A stretch of DNA of 64,000 bases from Clostridiales bacterium CHKCI001 (GTDB lineage Bacteria; Bacillota; Clostridia; Lachnospirales; Lachnospiraceae): assembly GCA_900045905.1 (NCBI GenBank), contig FCNS01000014.1:1-64000 (forward strand), written 5' to 3'. The notes under the pieces are model-generated. The model did no database searches and had not been told where the DNA came from. It saw nothing but the letters and a program-made list of their open reading frames with translations. The position numbers and the translations under genes are program-made. Shown here one piece after another: positions 15,985 through 23,803 of the stretch. Numbering within the stretch: position 1 is the stretch's first letter; the number at the start of each line of letters is the position of its first letter.

Positions 15985-16085
15985 TCGCCTAGCGGTGGAA
16001 TCACCACTATAAATGAAAGTCGATTGCTCCCCACTTTAGTGCTCCCGCAGTCGCTTCCCATATTCGCAATACAATAAAATCGTCC
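15985..16085. other. Unexplained GC-richer intergenic island
   Basis: A stretch of about 100 bases with clearly higher C/G content than its surroundings. It contains a small dyad (AGTGGTG/CACCGCT read on the minus strand, about 15990-16010) and the segment GGAAGCGACTGCGGGAGC on the minus strand. No start-stop frame or known RNA was recognised. It may be a fragment of a mobile or repeated element. Confidence 0.4.
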
Positions 16086-16201
16086 GCCAATTAGGAAAAA
16101 TTAAGATAAGAAATTCGCAAAAAATGTAATTTTGTGATATACTGCTAGTCGTGAAAAGAGAAAGAACAAAAGAAAATTTACGGAGTAAAAGGAGATTGAA
16201 C

Positions 16202-17560
16202 ATGAGTAATTGGATTTATTGTCTTTTGTGGTTTTTTATTCTTTATTCTTTTATTGGTTGGGTATTAGGAACTGCGGCGGCAGCAGTAAGGGAAAAGAAA
16301 TTTGTAGATGTTGGATTTTTGTATGGTCCTTATTGTCCTGCGTATGGATTAGGCGGTGTGGTATTTTCAGTACTTCTTCCTGAATTAAAAAATCATTTAT
16401 TTTTTCTTTTCTTAGGTGGAAGTGTTTTATCATTTTTAGTTGCGATTTTTACTGGATTTATTTTAGAACGAATTTTTCACCATAAATGGTGGGATTATTC
16501 CAGAAAAAGGTTTCAATTTGGAGGATATGTAAATCTGCCATATACAATTGTATGGGGAATTATGGCAGTTTTATGTATTTCCTTTGTGAATCCGATGTTA
16601 AGAAGAATGGTTATGTTACTTCCAATTTCAATTGGAAGGATAATTCTTACTGTTCTGTACATAATTATAGTGATTGATTTTATTGGAACGATTACAGGTA
16701 TTCTCACAGTACGTTCTCATATACGTAAACTTTTACTTGTTCAAGAAGTATCGGAGAACTTACAAAAGACAGCAGATATGATGGGAATGGGCGTAACTGG
16801 ATGGGTATTAAAACATCTGGGAAAAGCATATCCAAGTTTGGATGCAAAATCAATTATTCATGCGAAAATAGAGCAGGAAAGACAATTGGAAAAGAAAAAA
16901 GAAAAAGCAGGCGTATTTGCAGTTGGGTGTTCTTTTTATAAACTAGTATGTTTATTTTTCCTTGGTGCATTTCTCGGAGATATTGTAGAAACAATCTTTT
17001 GTTATGCCACAACAGGAAGGCTAATGAGCCGAAGTAGTGTAGTATATGGACCATTTAGTATTGTATGGGGGCTGGGATGTGTACTCTTAACTGCATTATT
17101 ATACCAGTATCGGAATCATAGTGATCGCTATATCTTTACTTTTGGGACAATATTGGGCGGGGCATATGAGTATATTTGCAGTGTGTTTACAGAACTTGTT
17201 TTTGGTACAATATTTTGGGATTATAGTCATATTCCATTTAATTTAGGAGGAAGGGTTAACTTATTGTTTTGTTTCTTTTGGGGCATTGTAGCAGTTGTAT
17301 GGATGAAGTTATTGTATCCAAAACTTTCGGATTGGATTGAAAAAATCCCAAAAAAAATTGGAGTTGTATTTACATGGCTTCTAATTATCTTTATGATCTT
17401 TAATATTATTATTTCAGGTCTTGCTATGAATCGGTATACAATTAGACAAACAAAAGACAGCCAACCAAAAACAAAAATAGATCAATTTTTAGATCAACAT
17501 TTTCCAGACGAAAGAATGGAACATATTTATCCGAATGCGAAAATAGTTGAAAATTTATAG
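16202..17560 (+). CDS. CmpB-type membrane protein with an internal duplication
   Basis: A 452-residue membrane protein made of two copies of the domain listed as putative ABC-transporter permease CmpB (PF06541 type). Copy one spans about 5-175, copy two about 255-400. The halves align at SFIGWVLGT/AFLGDIVET, YGPYCPAYGLG/YGPFSIVWGLG, WWDYSRKRFQFGGYVNL/FWDYSHIPFNLGGRVNL. Four to six helices lie in each. A charged cytoplasmic linker joins them. Function is not established for the family. AAAGGAG precedes the ATG at 16202; in-frame codons further upstream lack a site. Confidence 0.75.
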   Translation: MSNWIYCLLWFFILYSFIGWVLGTAAAAVREKKFVDVGFLYGPYCPAYGLGGVVFSVLLPELKNHLFFLFLGGSVLSFLVAIFTGFILERIFHHKWWDYSRKRFQFGGYVNLPYTIVWGIMAVLCISFVNPMLRRMVMLLPISIGRIILTVLYIIIVIDFIGTITGILTVRSHIRKLLLVQEVSENLQKTADMMGMGVTGWVLKHLGKAYPSLDAKSIIHAKIEQERQLEKKKEKAGVFAVGCSFYKLVCLFFLGAFLGDIVETIFCYATTGRLMSRSSVVYGPFSIVWGLGCVLLTALLYQYRNHSDRYIFTFGTILGGAYEYICSVFTELVFGTIFWDYSHIPFNLGGRVNLLFCFFWGIVAVVWMKLLYPKLSDWIEKIPKKIGVVFTWLLIIFMIFNIIISGLAMNRYTIRQTKDSQPKTKIDQFLDQHFPDERMEHIYPNAKIVENL

Positions 17561-17574
17561 GAGAATTAAAGAAA

Positions 17575-17611
17575 AAATTAGAGGAAATCAGTAACGGTTT
17601 CCTCTAATTTT
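17575..17611 (+). terminator. Terminator after the CmpB gene
   Basis: A perfect 14-bp stem AAAATTAGAGGAAA/TTTCCTCTAATTTT with a 9-base loop. Confidence 0.9.
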
Positions 17612-17660
17612 GTTATTATCGTGATATGCAAAAGGAAGCTCCAGTGAAGGTTCCTTTTGT
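17612..17660 (+). repeat. Interspersed repeat R1, copy 5 (best-formed)
   Basis: GTTATTATCGTGATATGCAA, then AAGGAAGCTCCAGTGAAGG, then TTCCTTTTGT. AAAAGGAA and TTCCTTTT form the arms of a hairpin. It follows the terminator directly, and its last bases run into the -35 box of the next promoter. Confidence 0.9.
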
Positions 17661-17688
17661 TGACATTAAGTATTATTTGTATTATAAT
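17660..17688 (+). promoter_or_regulatory. Consensus promoter of the GntR operon
   Basis: TTGACA (17660-17665), a 17-base spacer, then TATAAT (17683-17688): a perfect sigma-A promoter, so tight control would have to come from a repressor. Confidence 0.92.
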
Positions 17689-17710
17689 AAGTAATACAAA
17701 TAATACTTAA
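17666..17710 (+). promoter_or_regulatory. Large inverted-repeat operator for the GntR repressor
   Basis: TTAAGTATTATTTGTATTA (17666-17684) is repeated as its exact reverse complement at 17692-17710 with a 7-base spacer. It fills the spacer and -10 region of the promoter and ends at the ribosome site, the ideal place for an autorepressor. YtrA-type GntR proteins commonly bind such dyads in front of their own operon. Confidence 0.85.
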
Positions 17711-17722
17711 GGAGTGGTTCGG

Positions 17723-18112
17723 ATGATTCTTTCACTGGATACAAGCAGCAGCGTTCCAATTTATGTTCAGCTGCGTAATCAGATTGTAACAGGAATTGGA
17801 AAAGGACAATTGAAAGTTGGAGAAAGCCTTCCAACAGTACGCCAGTTAGCACGTGATGCAGGTGTAAATACTATGACTGTAAATAAAACGTACCAGATAT
17901 TAAAAATGGAGGGCTTTATTGAGATTGATCGGCGAAAAGGTGCTACGATTTGTCCTATAAAGAAACAAGATGGGATATTTAGAGAAAAATTGGAAGCGGA
18001 ATTGGAACTCCTATCCGCAGAGGCATGTTTAAAAGGAATGAAAAAAGAAGAATTTCTAAGATTATGTGATTCTATATTTTCTTGTATGAATCCACAATAT
18101 ACGGAGGTATAA
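17723..18112 (+). CDS. GntR-family regulator, YtrA type
   Basis: A 129-residue repressor. The N-terminal winged helix (about 8-72) includes PIYVQLRNQIVTGIGKG, LPTVRQLARDAGVNTMTVNK and TYQILKMEGFIEIDRRKGA; the C-terminal tail is short and helical, with no UTRA or FadR ligand domain, the mark of the YtrA subfamily. These usually repress adjacent membrane-protein or ABC-transporter genes. The ATG at 17723 has AAGGAG eight bases upstream. The next gene begins five bases after the stop. Confidence 0.9.
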   Translation: MILSLDTSSSVPIYVQLRNQIVTGIGKGQLKVGESLPTVRQLARDAGVNTMTVNKTYQILKMEGFIEIDRRKGATICPIKKQDGIFREKLEAELELLSAEACLKGMKKEEFLRLCDSIFSCMNPQYTEV

Positions 18113-18116
18113 AGAT

Positions 18117-19535
18117 ATGAGAATAGCAATGTTTATTATATTTGTAATTGTTGATTTAATTATGCTTCTAGTATGTAAGTTCACTTATGAAGATAAACAT
18201 AAATATGTAGATGGAATGTTGATAGGTGTACATATTCCATCAAGTGAAGTTACAAATCCAAAAGTACAGGAAATCTGTGAAAAGAGTCGTAAAGACTGGA
18301 AGAAATTTCATCAGTTTCATTTCATCGCAGGAACTGGAGTCTGTTTCATTTGCTTTTTTAATTTTGAACTATTTACAATTATATGGCTGATTTGGCTTTC
18401 TCTCTATGTTGGAGGTATTGAATATTTGGTAATTGTTCCTCATAGAAAAATGTACCAATTAAAGCTAAAAAATCATTGGATTGATGAACAGACAAAACAT
18501 ATCGTCTGCATTGACACAGAAGTAGCAGCATTATCGGATAAGATGGCATATAGCTGGAAGTGGCACTTACCCATTATAGTTATTCTTTTAGCAACAGGTA
18601 TTTGGCTTTTTAAAAGTTCCAATTGGTGGGTACAAGAAATTGGAGGTTGTATTTTATATGCTATGACATGGGGCGTTACGATTGTTATGTTATTTCTTCA
18701 TTTATGGATCATACAGAAACAGAATGTAGTTTATAGCCAAAATACAAAAATCAATCTAGCTATGAATCGGTTAATCAAGCGGATGTGGTCGATTAGTTTT
18801 CTCGCAGTTAGTTGGGTTAATGTAATTTCATGGTGTTATTTAATAATCAGAGTAATGCAAACGAATTGGCTTAGAGGATGGGATTATGGAGTTTACGTCT
18901 TCCTTCAAGTTTTAGGTGCCGTTGGGTTTCTACTTCCTGTTTTATATTTATATGGAAAAAAACAGAAAATATTAAAGAGAAATACAGAACCAATTTATGT
19001 GGATGATGATGAGTATTGGAAAAATGGGTGGTATTGTAATCCAAATGATCCCCATATTTTAGTACAAGATAGAATGAACAGCATTAATTTTTCATTTAAT
19101 ATGGCACGTCCGTCAGTTAAAATTATTTGCAGTGTTTTGACAATTATAACGATTGTGGTAGTAGTTTGGGTAGGAAGTCTTTTAATATCGTTAATGAATA
19201 TAAGCATTACATTTCAAATAAACCAAAATGAAGTTTATTTGGAATCTCTAAATTATGAATGCAAGTTTTCTGTATCTGAGATCCAAGATATGGAGATTAT
19301 TGAGCAGATGCCAGAGGAAAATTTTACAAGAACAAATGGAGCCTCTACCGAGAAAAATAATGTAGGACATTTTAGAGGAAGAGAAACAGGGAAGTGTATG
19401 ATGTTTCTTTATAGAGAAGCTACGCCAATACTAAAAATAACGTTACCAGAACAGGTAGTGTTTGTGAATAGTAAGCATTCGGGAGAAGTTGAAACATGGT
19501 ATAAGGAATTAGAAATAAGGAAAGAGGATGGATAA
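18117..19535 (+). CDS. DUF5808-containing membrane protein
   Basis: A 472-residue polytopic membrane protein with about seven to eight helices (for example near 3-21, 70-105, 140-200, 220-280). The conserved soluble segment DDDEYWKNGWYCNPNDPHIL followed by MARPSVK, about residues 300-340, is the DUF5808 signature. A last helix near 342-365 leads to an extracytoplasmic tail of about 105 residues. It is the second gene of the YtrA-type operon and is presumably derepressed with it. Function unknown; the pairing of GntR with such proteins is common in Firmicutes. Confidence 0.75.
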   Translation: MRIAMFIIFVIVDLIMLLVCKFTYEDKHKYVDGMLIGVHIPSSEVTNPKVQEICEKSRKDWKKFHQFHFIAGTGVCFICFFNFELFTIIWLIWLSLYVGGIEYLVIVPHRKMYQLKLKNHWIDEQTKHIVCIDTEVAALSDKMAYSWKWHLPIIVILLATGIWLFKSSNWWVQEIGGCILYAMTWGVTIVMLFLHLWIIQKQNVVYSQNTKINLAMNRLIKRMWSISFLAVSWVNVISWCYLIIRVMQTNWLRGWDYGVYVFLQVLGAVGFLLPVLYLYGKKQKILKRNTEPIYVDDDEYWKNGWYCNPNDPHILVQDRMNSINFSFNMARPSVKIICSVLTIITIVVVVWVGSLLISLMNISITFQINQNEVYLESLNYECKFSVSEIQDMEIIEQMPEENFTRTNGASTEKNNVGHFRGRETGKCMMFLYREATPILKITLPEQVVFVNSKHSGEVETWYKELEIRKEDG

Positions 19536-19541
19536 TAAGAG

Positions 19542-20294
19542 ATGAATATAAAATGGGATGCGCAAACTTATACAGATCATTTTTCGTTTGTACATGAATA
19601 TGGAGCAGATGTGATAAAATTAATTGAACAACAGGGCACATTATCTGTTTTAGACTTAGGGTGTGGAAATGGAGCTTTAACAAAAAAATTATCAGGTCTA
19701 GGAATGAATGTAATTGGGATGGATGCTTCAGAGGAATTGTTAAAAGTTGCCCGAGAAAATTATCCTGATTTGACTTTTATCAAAGGGGATGCTACGAATT
19801 TTGAATTAGCAGAGAACGTTGATGTAGTTTTTTCAAATGCAGTGTTTCATTGGATTCATCAAGATAAACAAATGCAGATGCTGAAATGTGTTTATAAAGC
19901 AATGAAGGATGGCGGACAGTTTGTGTTTGAGTTTGGTGGTTATGGAAATAATATTCAAATTCATAATGCTTTGGAGCAGGAGTTTCGTGCTAGAGGAAAG
20001 GTATATCATATGCCATTTTATTTTCCAACAATTGGCGAATACACAACTTTGCTTGAGAAAGTCGGGTTCAAAGTAAAATATGCGGTTTTATTTGATCGTA
20101 TGACGAAACTAAATGGGGAAGATGGATTAGCAGATTGGATAAAGATGTTTGTAAAAACTCCATTTGAAGGTATGGATAGAGAAGAACAAGAAACAATTAT
20201 CAATCAAGCGGTTTTAAGTCTAAAAGGTAAACTGTATCATAATGGCATATGGTACGCAGATTACGTCCGTATAAGAGGAAAAGCAATAAAGTAA
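19542..20294 (+). CDS. Class I SAM-dependent methyltransferase
   Basis: A 250-residue cytoplasmic methyltransferase. Motif I VLDLGCGNGALTKKL (about 36-50) binds S-adenosylmethionine, followed by the acidic end of strand 2 (GMDASEELL) and VVFSNAVFHWI as motif IV/post-motif. It is closest in style to the Tam/UbiE group; the substrate cannot be assigned. It starts six bases after the previous stop and so probably belongs to the GntR operon. Confidence 0.82.
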   Translation: MNIKWDAQTYTDHFSFVHEYGADVIKLIEQQGTLSVLDLGCGNGALTKKLSGLGMNVIGMDASEELLKVARENYPDLTFIKGDATNFELAENVDVVFSNAVFHWIHQDKQMQMLKCVYKAMKDGGQFVFEFGGYGNNIQIHNALEQEFRARGKVYHMPFYFPTIGEYTTLLEKVGFKVKYAVLFDRMTKLNGEDGLADWIKMFVKTPFEGMDREEQETIINQAVLSLKGKLYHNGIWYADYVRIRGKAIK

Positions 20295-20348
20295 AAATTA
20301 GCTGATATAAGAATCAAAATAAATAATAGAAACCGTACTCACTTATAA

Positions 20349-20409
20349 AAAATACTATGTGTAGAGTAAGCTGACTATTTTAAAAATCTTACTTTACACA
20401 TAGTATTTT
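20349..20409. terminator. Bidirectional terminator between convergent genes
   Basis: AATACTATGTGTA-AGTAAG pairs with CTTACT-TACACATAGTATT through 22 positions with one mismatch, flanked by A and T runs. Confidence 0.9.
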
Positions 20410-20471
20410 GATTCTTGCAACATATTAAAAATGAACAGATGAAACATTTACAGTGTGTTATAAAAACTAGA

Positions 20472-21128
20472 CTAGTATTTCTTGGAAATCCGATAGGTAT
20501 AAATAATATCTGCAACGGATATAATACATAAAGCTCCAATACTCCAAAGAGAACAGGCAACCCCTTTTGTAAAAAAACAAGCTAAAATTGTGACAATACC
20601 TGTTAGGATAAAGGTAATACCCCCAAAACGCTGGCTTTTTTTCCATGTCGTTTCGTTTTTCATACTCCACACAGTGCGTAGACCAATAACGGAGTTCATA
20701 CGTAATTTTGGCATAACATTTCCAATTAGTATCATTCCAACGCCGAATATTCCAAAGATAAGTTGGAATAAATCAATTGGTACGGAAGAAAGATTTTCAA
20801 CTTTGTGAAACGCTGCATATAAAAAATAAAAAGTCATGGCATTGAAGAGGATTAATGATACCAAACCAAGAAGCAAACTTACTTTGACATTGTTTGTTCC
20901 TGATTTTTCTTGTTTGGCGGACCAGTTTGTAATACAAAGCATAAACGCACCGAAAATAGCAGTAATAATAGGAAAAATTAGTGTTTCATATTTGCTTCCC
21001 CAACGGGTAACCTGATTATTAGAGCCGTAATGGGCTGGAATCTGGTCTGGCAGAAAAAAGAGTGCAAAAAAAGTCAGGATAAACGGAAGTATCATAAATG
21101 TATAGAAAAGTCTTTTTTTAGTTTTCAT
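20472..21128 (-). CDS. SdpI-family membrane protein
   Basis: A 218-residue protein with about six membrane helices. The first half has the DUF1648 pattern LPDQIPAHYGSNNQVTRWGS; the second half has the SdpI pattern NSVIGLRTVWSMKNETTW. In Bacillus, SdpI gives immunity to the SdpC killing factor and sequesters SdpR. Here the partner regulator lies directly upstream, overlapping by 11 bases, but no SdpC-like toxin gene is nearby, so it may protect against foreign toxins or have only a sensing role. Confidence 0.85.
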   Translation of the reverse strand: MKTKKRLFYTFMILPFILTFFALFFLPDQIPAHYGSNNQVTRWGSKYETLIFPIITAIFGAFMLCITNWSAKQEKSGTNNVKVSLLLGLVSLILFNAMTFYFLYAAFHKVENLSSVPIDLFQLIFGIFGVGMILIGNVMPKLRMNSVIGLRTVWSMKNETTWKKSQRFGGITFILTGIVTILACFFTKGVACSLWSIGALCIISVADIIYTYRISKKY

Positions 21129-21396
21129 TATCGGAACCTCCTCTCAACTGATTGATCCATAAAATTGCTTCGTCTAAGACAGTTAAATTTAGCTCATAGT
21201 AAATAAAATTTTTACAGCGTGTTTCATAGATTAAGTCCGCTTTTTTTAGTTTGGATAAATGGTAAGATAATGCCTGTGGTGTGATTCCTAACACAATTGC
21301 CAAGTCTCCTGAACTGATCTTACCTTGTTTTAATGTCATTAATATATCCCTTCTGGTTTTATCAGATAATGCGGATAAAACTTCATGAACGCCCAA
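21118..21396 (-). CDS. SdpR-like ArsR-family autorepressor
   Basis: A 92-residue winged-helix protein: MGVHEVLSALSDKTRRDILM, then ISSGDLAIVLGITPQALSYH and LSKLKKADLIYE. There are no metal-binding cysteine pairs, consistent with SdpR-type rather than metal-sensing ArsR proteins. It is co-transcribed with the SdpI-like gene. A consensus promoter (21455-21483) and a 32-bp palindrome lie upstream. Confidence 0.85.
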   Translation of the reverse strand: MGVHEVLSALSDKTRRDILMTLKQGKISSGDLAIVLGITPQALSYHLSKLKKADLIYETRCKNFIYYELNLTVLDEAILWINQLRGGSDNEN

Positions 21397-21454
21397 AATT
21401 TTCCTCCTGATTTTTTAAAAATATGTAGATTCCGCCGTATTTTTCTTTGTTCTA

Positions 21455-21483
21455 ATTATAGCAGGAATCGATCCTTTTATCAA
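21455..21483 (-). promoter_or_regulatory. Promoter of the sdpRI-like pair
   Basis: On the minus strand: TTGATA (21478-21483), a 17-base spacer, then TATAAT (21455-21460). Confidence 0.85.
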
Positions 21484-21514
21484 TATCTATTTAAAAATAT
21501 TTTTAAATAGATAT
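21483..21514. promoter_or_regulatory. Perfect 32-bp palindrome upstream of sdpR-like gene
   Basis: Every base from 21483 to 21514 pairs with its partner; the right half reads ATTTTTAAATAGATAT. It touches the -35 box of the sdpRI-like promoter. Its position suggests an operator for the ArsR-type repressor, though it lies upstream rather than over the promoter. AT-richness raises the chance of coincidence only slightly at this length. Confidence 0.7.
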
Positions 21515-21597
21515 GTGATTTTAAATCTATAAAAAGAAAAATTTAATTTACATTTTGGGTATTTTGCACATAAGATAAGAAAAAAGGATTTTTTATT

Positions 21598-22074
21598 ATG
21601 AATGGTAGTGTATATCAGAAGGTAGTTGGAGTGATACAGGATATTGGCAGAGGAAATTCCTGTTGTACACAACTGGTATCTATTAGAACAAATAATGGGA
21701 TTATAAATTTTGTTGTGTCTGGAGATACGATGGTAATTGATAATGTGCGTTTAAGAAGAGGAATGAGAGTTGCGGCCTTTTATGACAAAAATCTTCCTGT
21801 GCCTGCTATTTTTCCTCCTCAATATCAGGCGGAACTAATTACTTCTTTGAGAAGAGAACAAAATGTTGTATGGAATTATTTTGATGAAACACTTACTGCG
21901 GAAGATAATTCTTTGAAATTAAATGTAGATGCTATGACGAATATTGAGACAAAGAATGGTCAACGTTTTTTATGTGAACCGACGAATGCTGAATTATTGG
22001 TCTATTATACATTTACTACATTTAGTATTCCTCCTCAGACTGCTCCACAGAGAATTATTGTTATGTGTGAGTAA
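21598..22074 (+). CDS. Conserved protein of unknown function (AFYD..PPQY type)
   Basis: A 158-residue soluble protein without signal peptide. Its centre has the pattern IDNVRLRRGMRVAAFYD followed by VPAIFPPQYQAELIT, which I recognise as a recurring beta-rich module in clostridial proteins of unknown function. The C-terminal third (TIETKNGQ...FSIPPQTAPQRIIVMCE) looks like a second beta unit. The ribosome site is weak (AAAAGGA, 11 bases from the ATG). It is monocistronic, with its own terminator, and divergent from the sdpRI-like pair. Confidence 0.65.
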   Translation: MNGSVYQKVVGVIQDIGRGNSCCTQLVSIRTNNGIINFVVSGDTMVIDNVRLRRGMRVAAFYDKNLPVPAIFPPQYQAELITSLRREQNVVWNYFDETLTAEDNSLKLNVDAMTNIETKNGQRFLCEPTNAELLVYYTFTTFSIPPQTAPQRIIVMCE

Positions 22075-22105
22075 AAAGGATATGATAGGAATTTGAAATA
22101 GTAAA

Positions 22106-22161
22106 AATAAGAAGCGGGATGATGATACAAGTTAATGGAACATCTTATCCGCTTCTTATTT
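22106..22161 (+). terminator. Terminator after the PPQY-motif gene
   Basis: AATAAGAAGCGG pairs with CCGCTTCTTATT, and GGATGATG with CATCTTATCC extends the stem; TTTG follows. It probably also serves the convergent alcohol dehydrogenase. Confidence 0.82.
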
Positions 22162-22240
22162 GTGTGAAAGTATAAATGAACTAAGAATAATAGATAAGAA
22201 ACTATTCAGGTATACTTTATTGAGTTTCTACTATTTATAA

Positions 22241-23401
22241 TTATAATGCCATTTGGAAGATTTTCTTTACATCCTCTTTATTAAGCGGAATAAATCCATA
22301 TTTCAGACCACCGTCTGCTGCTTTCTGAGCCATGACATCAAAATGTGTTTCATCAATACCGATTTCATGTAAACTGCTAGGCAATCCAATGGACGCAAAA
22401 AATGCCTTTGTTTTGGCAATTGCTTCTTTGGCAATTTCCATATCACTTCCTTCTAAAATACCCCAAACATTCTTTCCGTATTCTACAAAGCGCCATACCG
22501 TATCTTCGTTTAATACGTATTCCATCCAGAACGGTGTAAGGATAGCAAGACCAACACCATGTGTAATATCATAAAAAGCACTTAATTCATGTTCCATTGG
22601 ATGAACAGCCCATGCAGTATTTTCTCCATAGGAACAAATACCATTAATTGCCATGCTGGATGCCCACATTAAATTGGCACGAGCTTCGTAGTTATCAGGA
22701 GTTTGTATTGCAATTGGTGCATAATGAATACAAGTTTTTAAAATGCTCTCACAAAAACGAGCCTGTAAATAGGCACCTTTTTCGGTTGTAAAATAGTTCT
22801 CAAATGTATGACTCATAATGTCTGCGGTACCTGCGGCTGTTTGACGTGCTGAAACTGTAAACGTATATTCTGGATCTAGAATGGAGAATACAGGTTTTGT
22901 AATATCATTTCCAGTTCCCCACTTTTCATTTTTGGTTAAATCGGAAATTACTGCAAATCCGTCCATTTCTGAACCAGTTGCAGCTAATGTCAAAACGGAA
23001 ACAACAGGAAGTGCTTTTGTAATTTTGGAATTGTCGATTACCTGATCCCAAGGATCGCCGTCATAGCAAGTTCCACTAGCAATAATCTTAGCACAGTCAA
23101 TGGTGCTGCCGCCGCCAACTGCGAGAACTGCTCCGATTCCATGTTTTTTGCATATTTCGACACCTTTGCGAACTGATTCAATACGAGGATTTGGTTCAAT
23201 TCCAGAAAGCTCTTCCCATTGGATTCCAGCATTTTTAAGTTGCTCAATAACCTTATCATATAATCCATTCTTTTTAATACTTCCACCGCCATAGGCTAGA
23301 AGTACGTGATCTGTGATTGCTTTTAAGTTTTTACCCAATTGTTCAATTTGGCCTTTTCCAAAATAAATTTTCGTTGGAATATTATAATAAAAGTTTTGCA
23401 T
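22241..23401 (-). CDS. Iron-containing alcohol (butanol-type) dehydrogenase
   Basis: A 386-residue group III alcohol dehydrogenase. The NAD(P) loop is AVGGGSTIDCAKIIA (about 93-107). Metal ligands are the Asp and His of AGTADIMSHTFENYF and the two His of VHPMEHELS and DITHGVGLA. The protein resembles NADPH-dependent butanol dehydrogenases (BdhA/YugJ) that reduce aldehydes at the end of fermentation. It has its own consensus promoter and is monocistronic. The symbol is withheld because several paralogues of this type are usual in Clostridia. Confidence 0.92.
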   Translation of the reverse strand: MQNFYYNIPTKIYFGKGQIEQLGKNLKAITDHVLLAYGGGSIKKNGLYDKVIEQLKNAGIQWEELSGIEPNPRIESVRKGVEICKKHGIGAVLAVGGGSTIDCAKIIASGTCYDGDPWDQVIDNSKITKALPVVSVLTLAATGSEMDGFAVISDLTKNEKWGTGNDITKPVFSILDPEYTFTVSARQTAAGTADIMSHTFENYFTTEKGAYLQARFCESILKTCIHYAPIAIQTPDNYEARANLMWASSMAINGICSYGENTAWAVHPMEHELSAFYDITHGVGLAILTPFWMEYVLNEDTVWRFVEYGKNVWGILEGSDMEIAKEAIAKTKAFFASIGLPSSLHEIGIDETHFDVMAQKAADGGLKYGFIPLNKEDVKKIFQMAL

Positions 23402-23433
23402 ATGATTCCCTCCAATCTGCTTGTTGTATCGTT

Positions 23434-23462
23434 ATTATATCATAAAAATATAGAAATGTCAG
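23434..23462 (-). promoter_or_regulatory. Promoter of the iron alcohol dehydrogenase
   Basis: On the minus strand: CTGACA (23457-23462), a 17-base spacer, then TATAAT (23434-23439). Confidence 0.8.
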
Positions 23463-23746
23463 TTAAAACTGAATTAAGAAAGTATAAAAATAGATATTAT
23501 ATAGGTATTTGGACAACTTATGATTAAAAAATAAAGCGATTATTGAAAAATAGTAAAAAAACGAAACGATATATATTATAATTATATCTTACCCCTCTCT
23601 TTACTCTATGCTTTTGCTGATGAGATTTGTGTGGTGATAGAAAGTGGAAGAATGGTAAAATAAAGATACAATTCTTATAAAAAACAGCGATAATTTTCAT
23701 AGAAAAAATGGTTCTAAAGTAATATTATAATATTAGGATCTGGCCC
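23463..23746. other. Intergenic region without recognised content
   Basis: About 280 AT-rich bases between two divergent genes. I see no gene, repeat or strong hairpin here. Confidence 0.6.
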
Positions 23747-23775
23747 TTGTATTATATTATTATATGAAAGATAAT
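23747..23775 (+). promoter_or_regulatory. Candidate promoter of the HAD phosphatase
   Basis: TTGTAT (23747-23752), a 17-base spacer, then GATAAT (23770-23775), about 28 bases before the start codon with AGGAGGAAGG in between. Confidence 0.5.
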
Positions 23776-23803
23776 TATAAACTTAGGAGGAAGGTAGAAA
23801 GAT

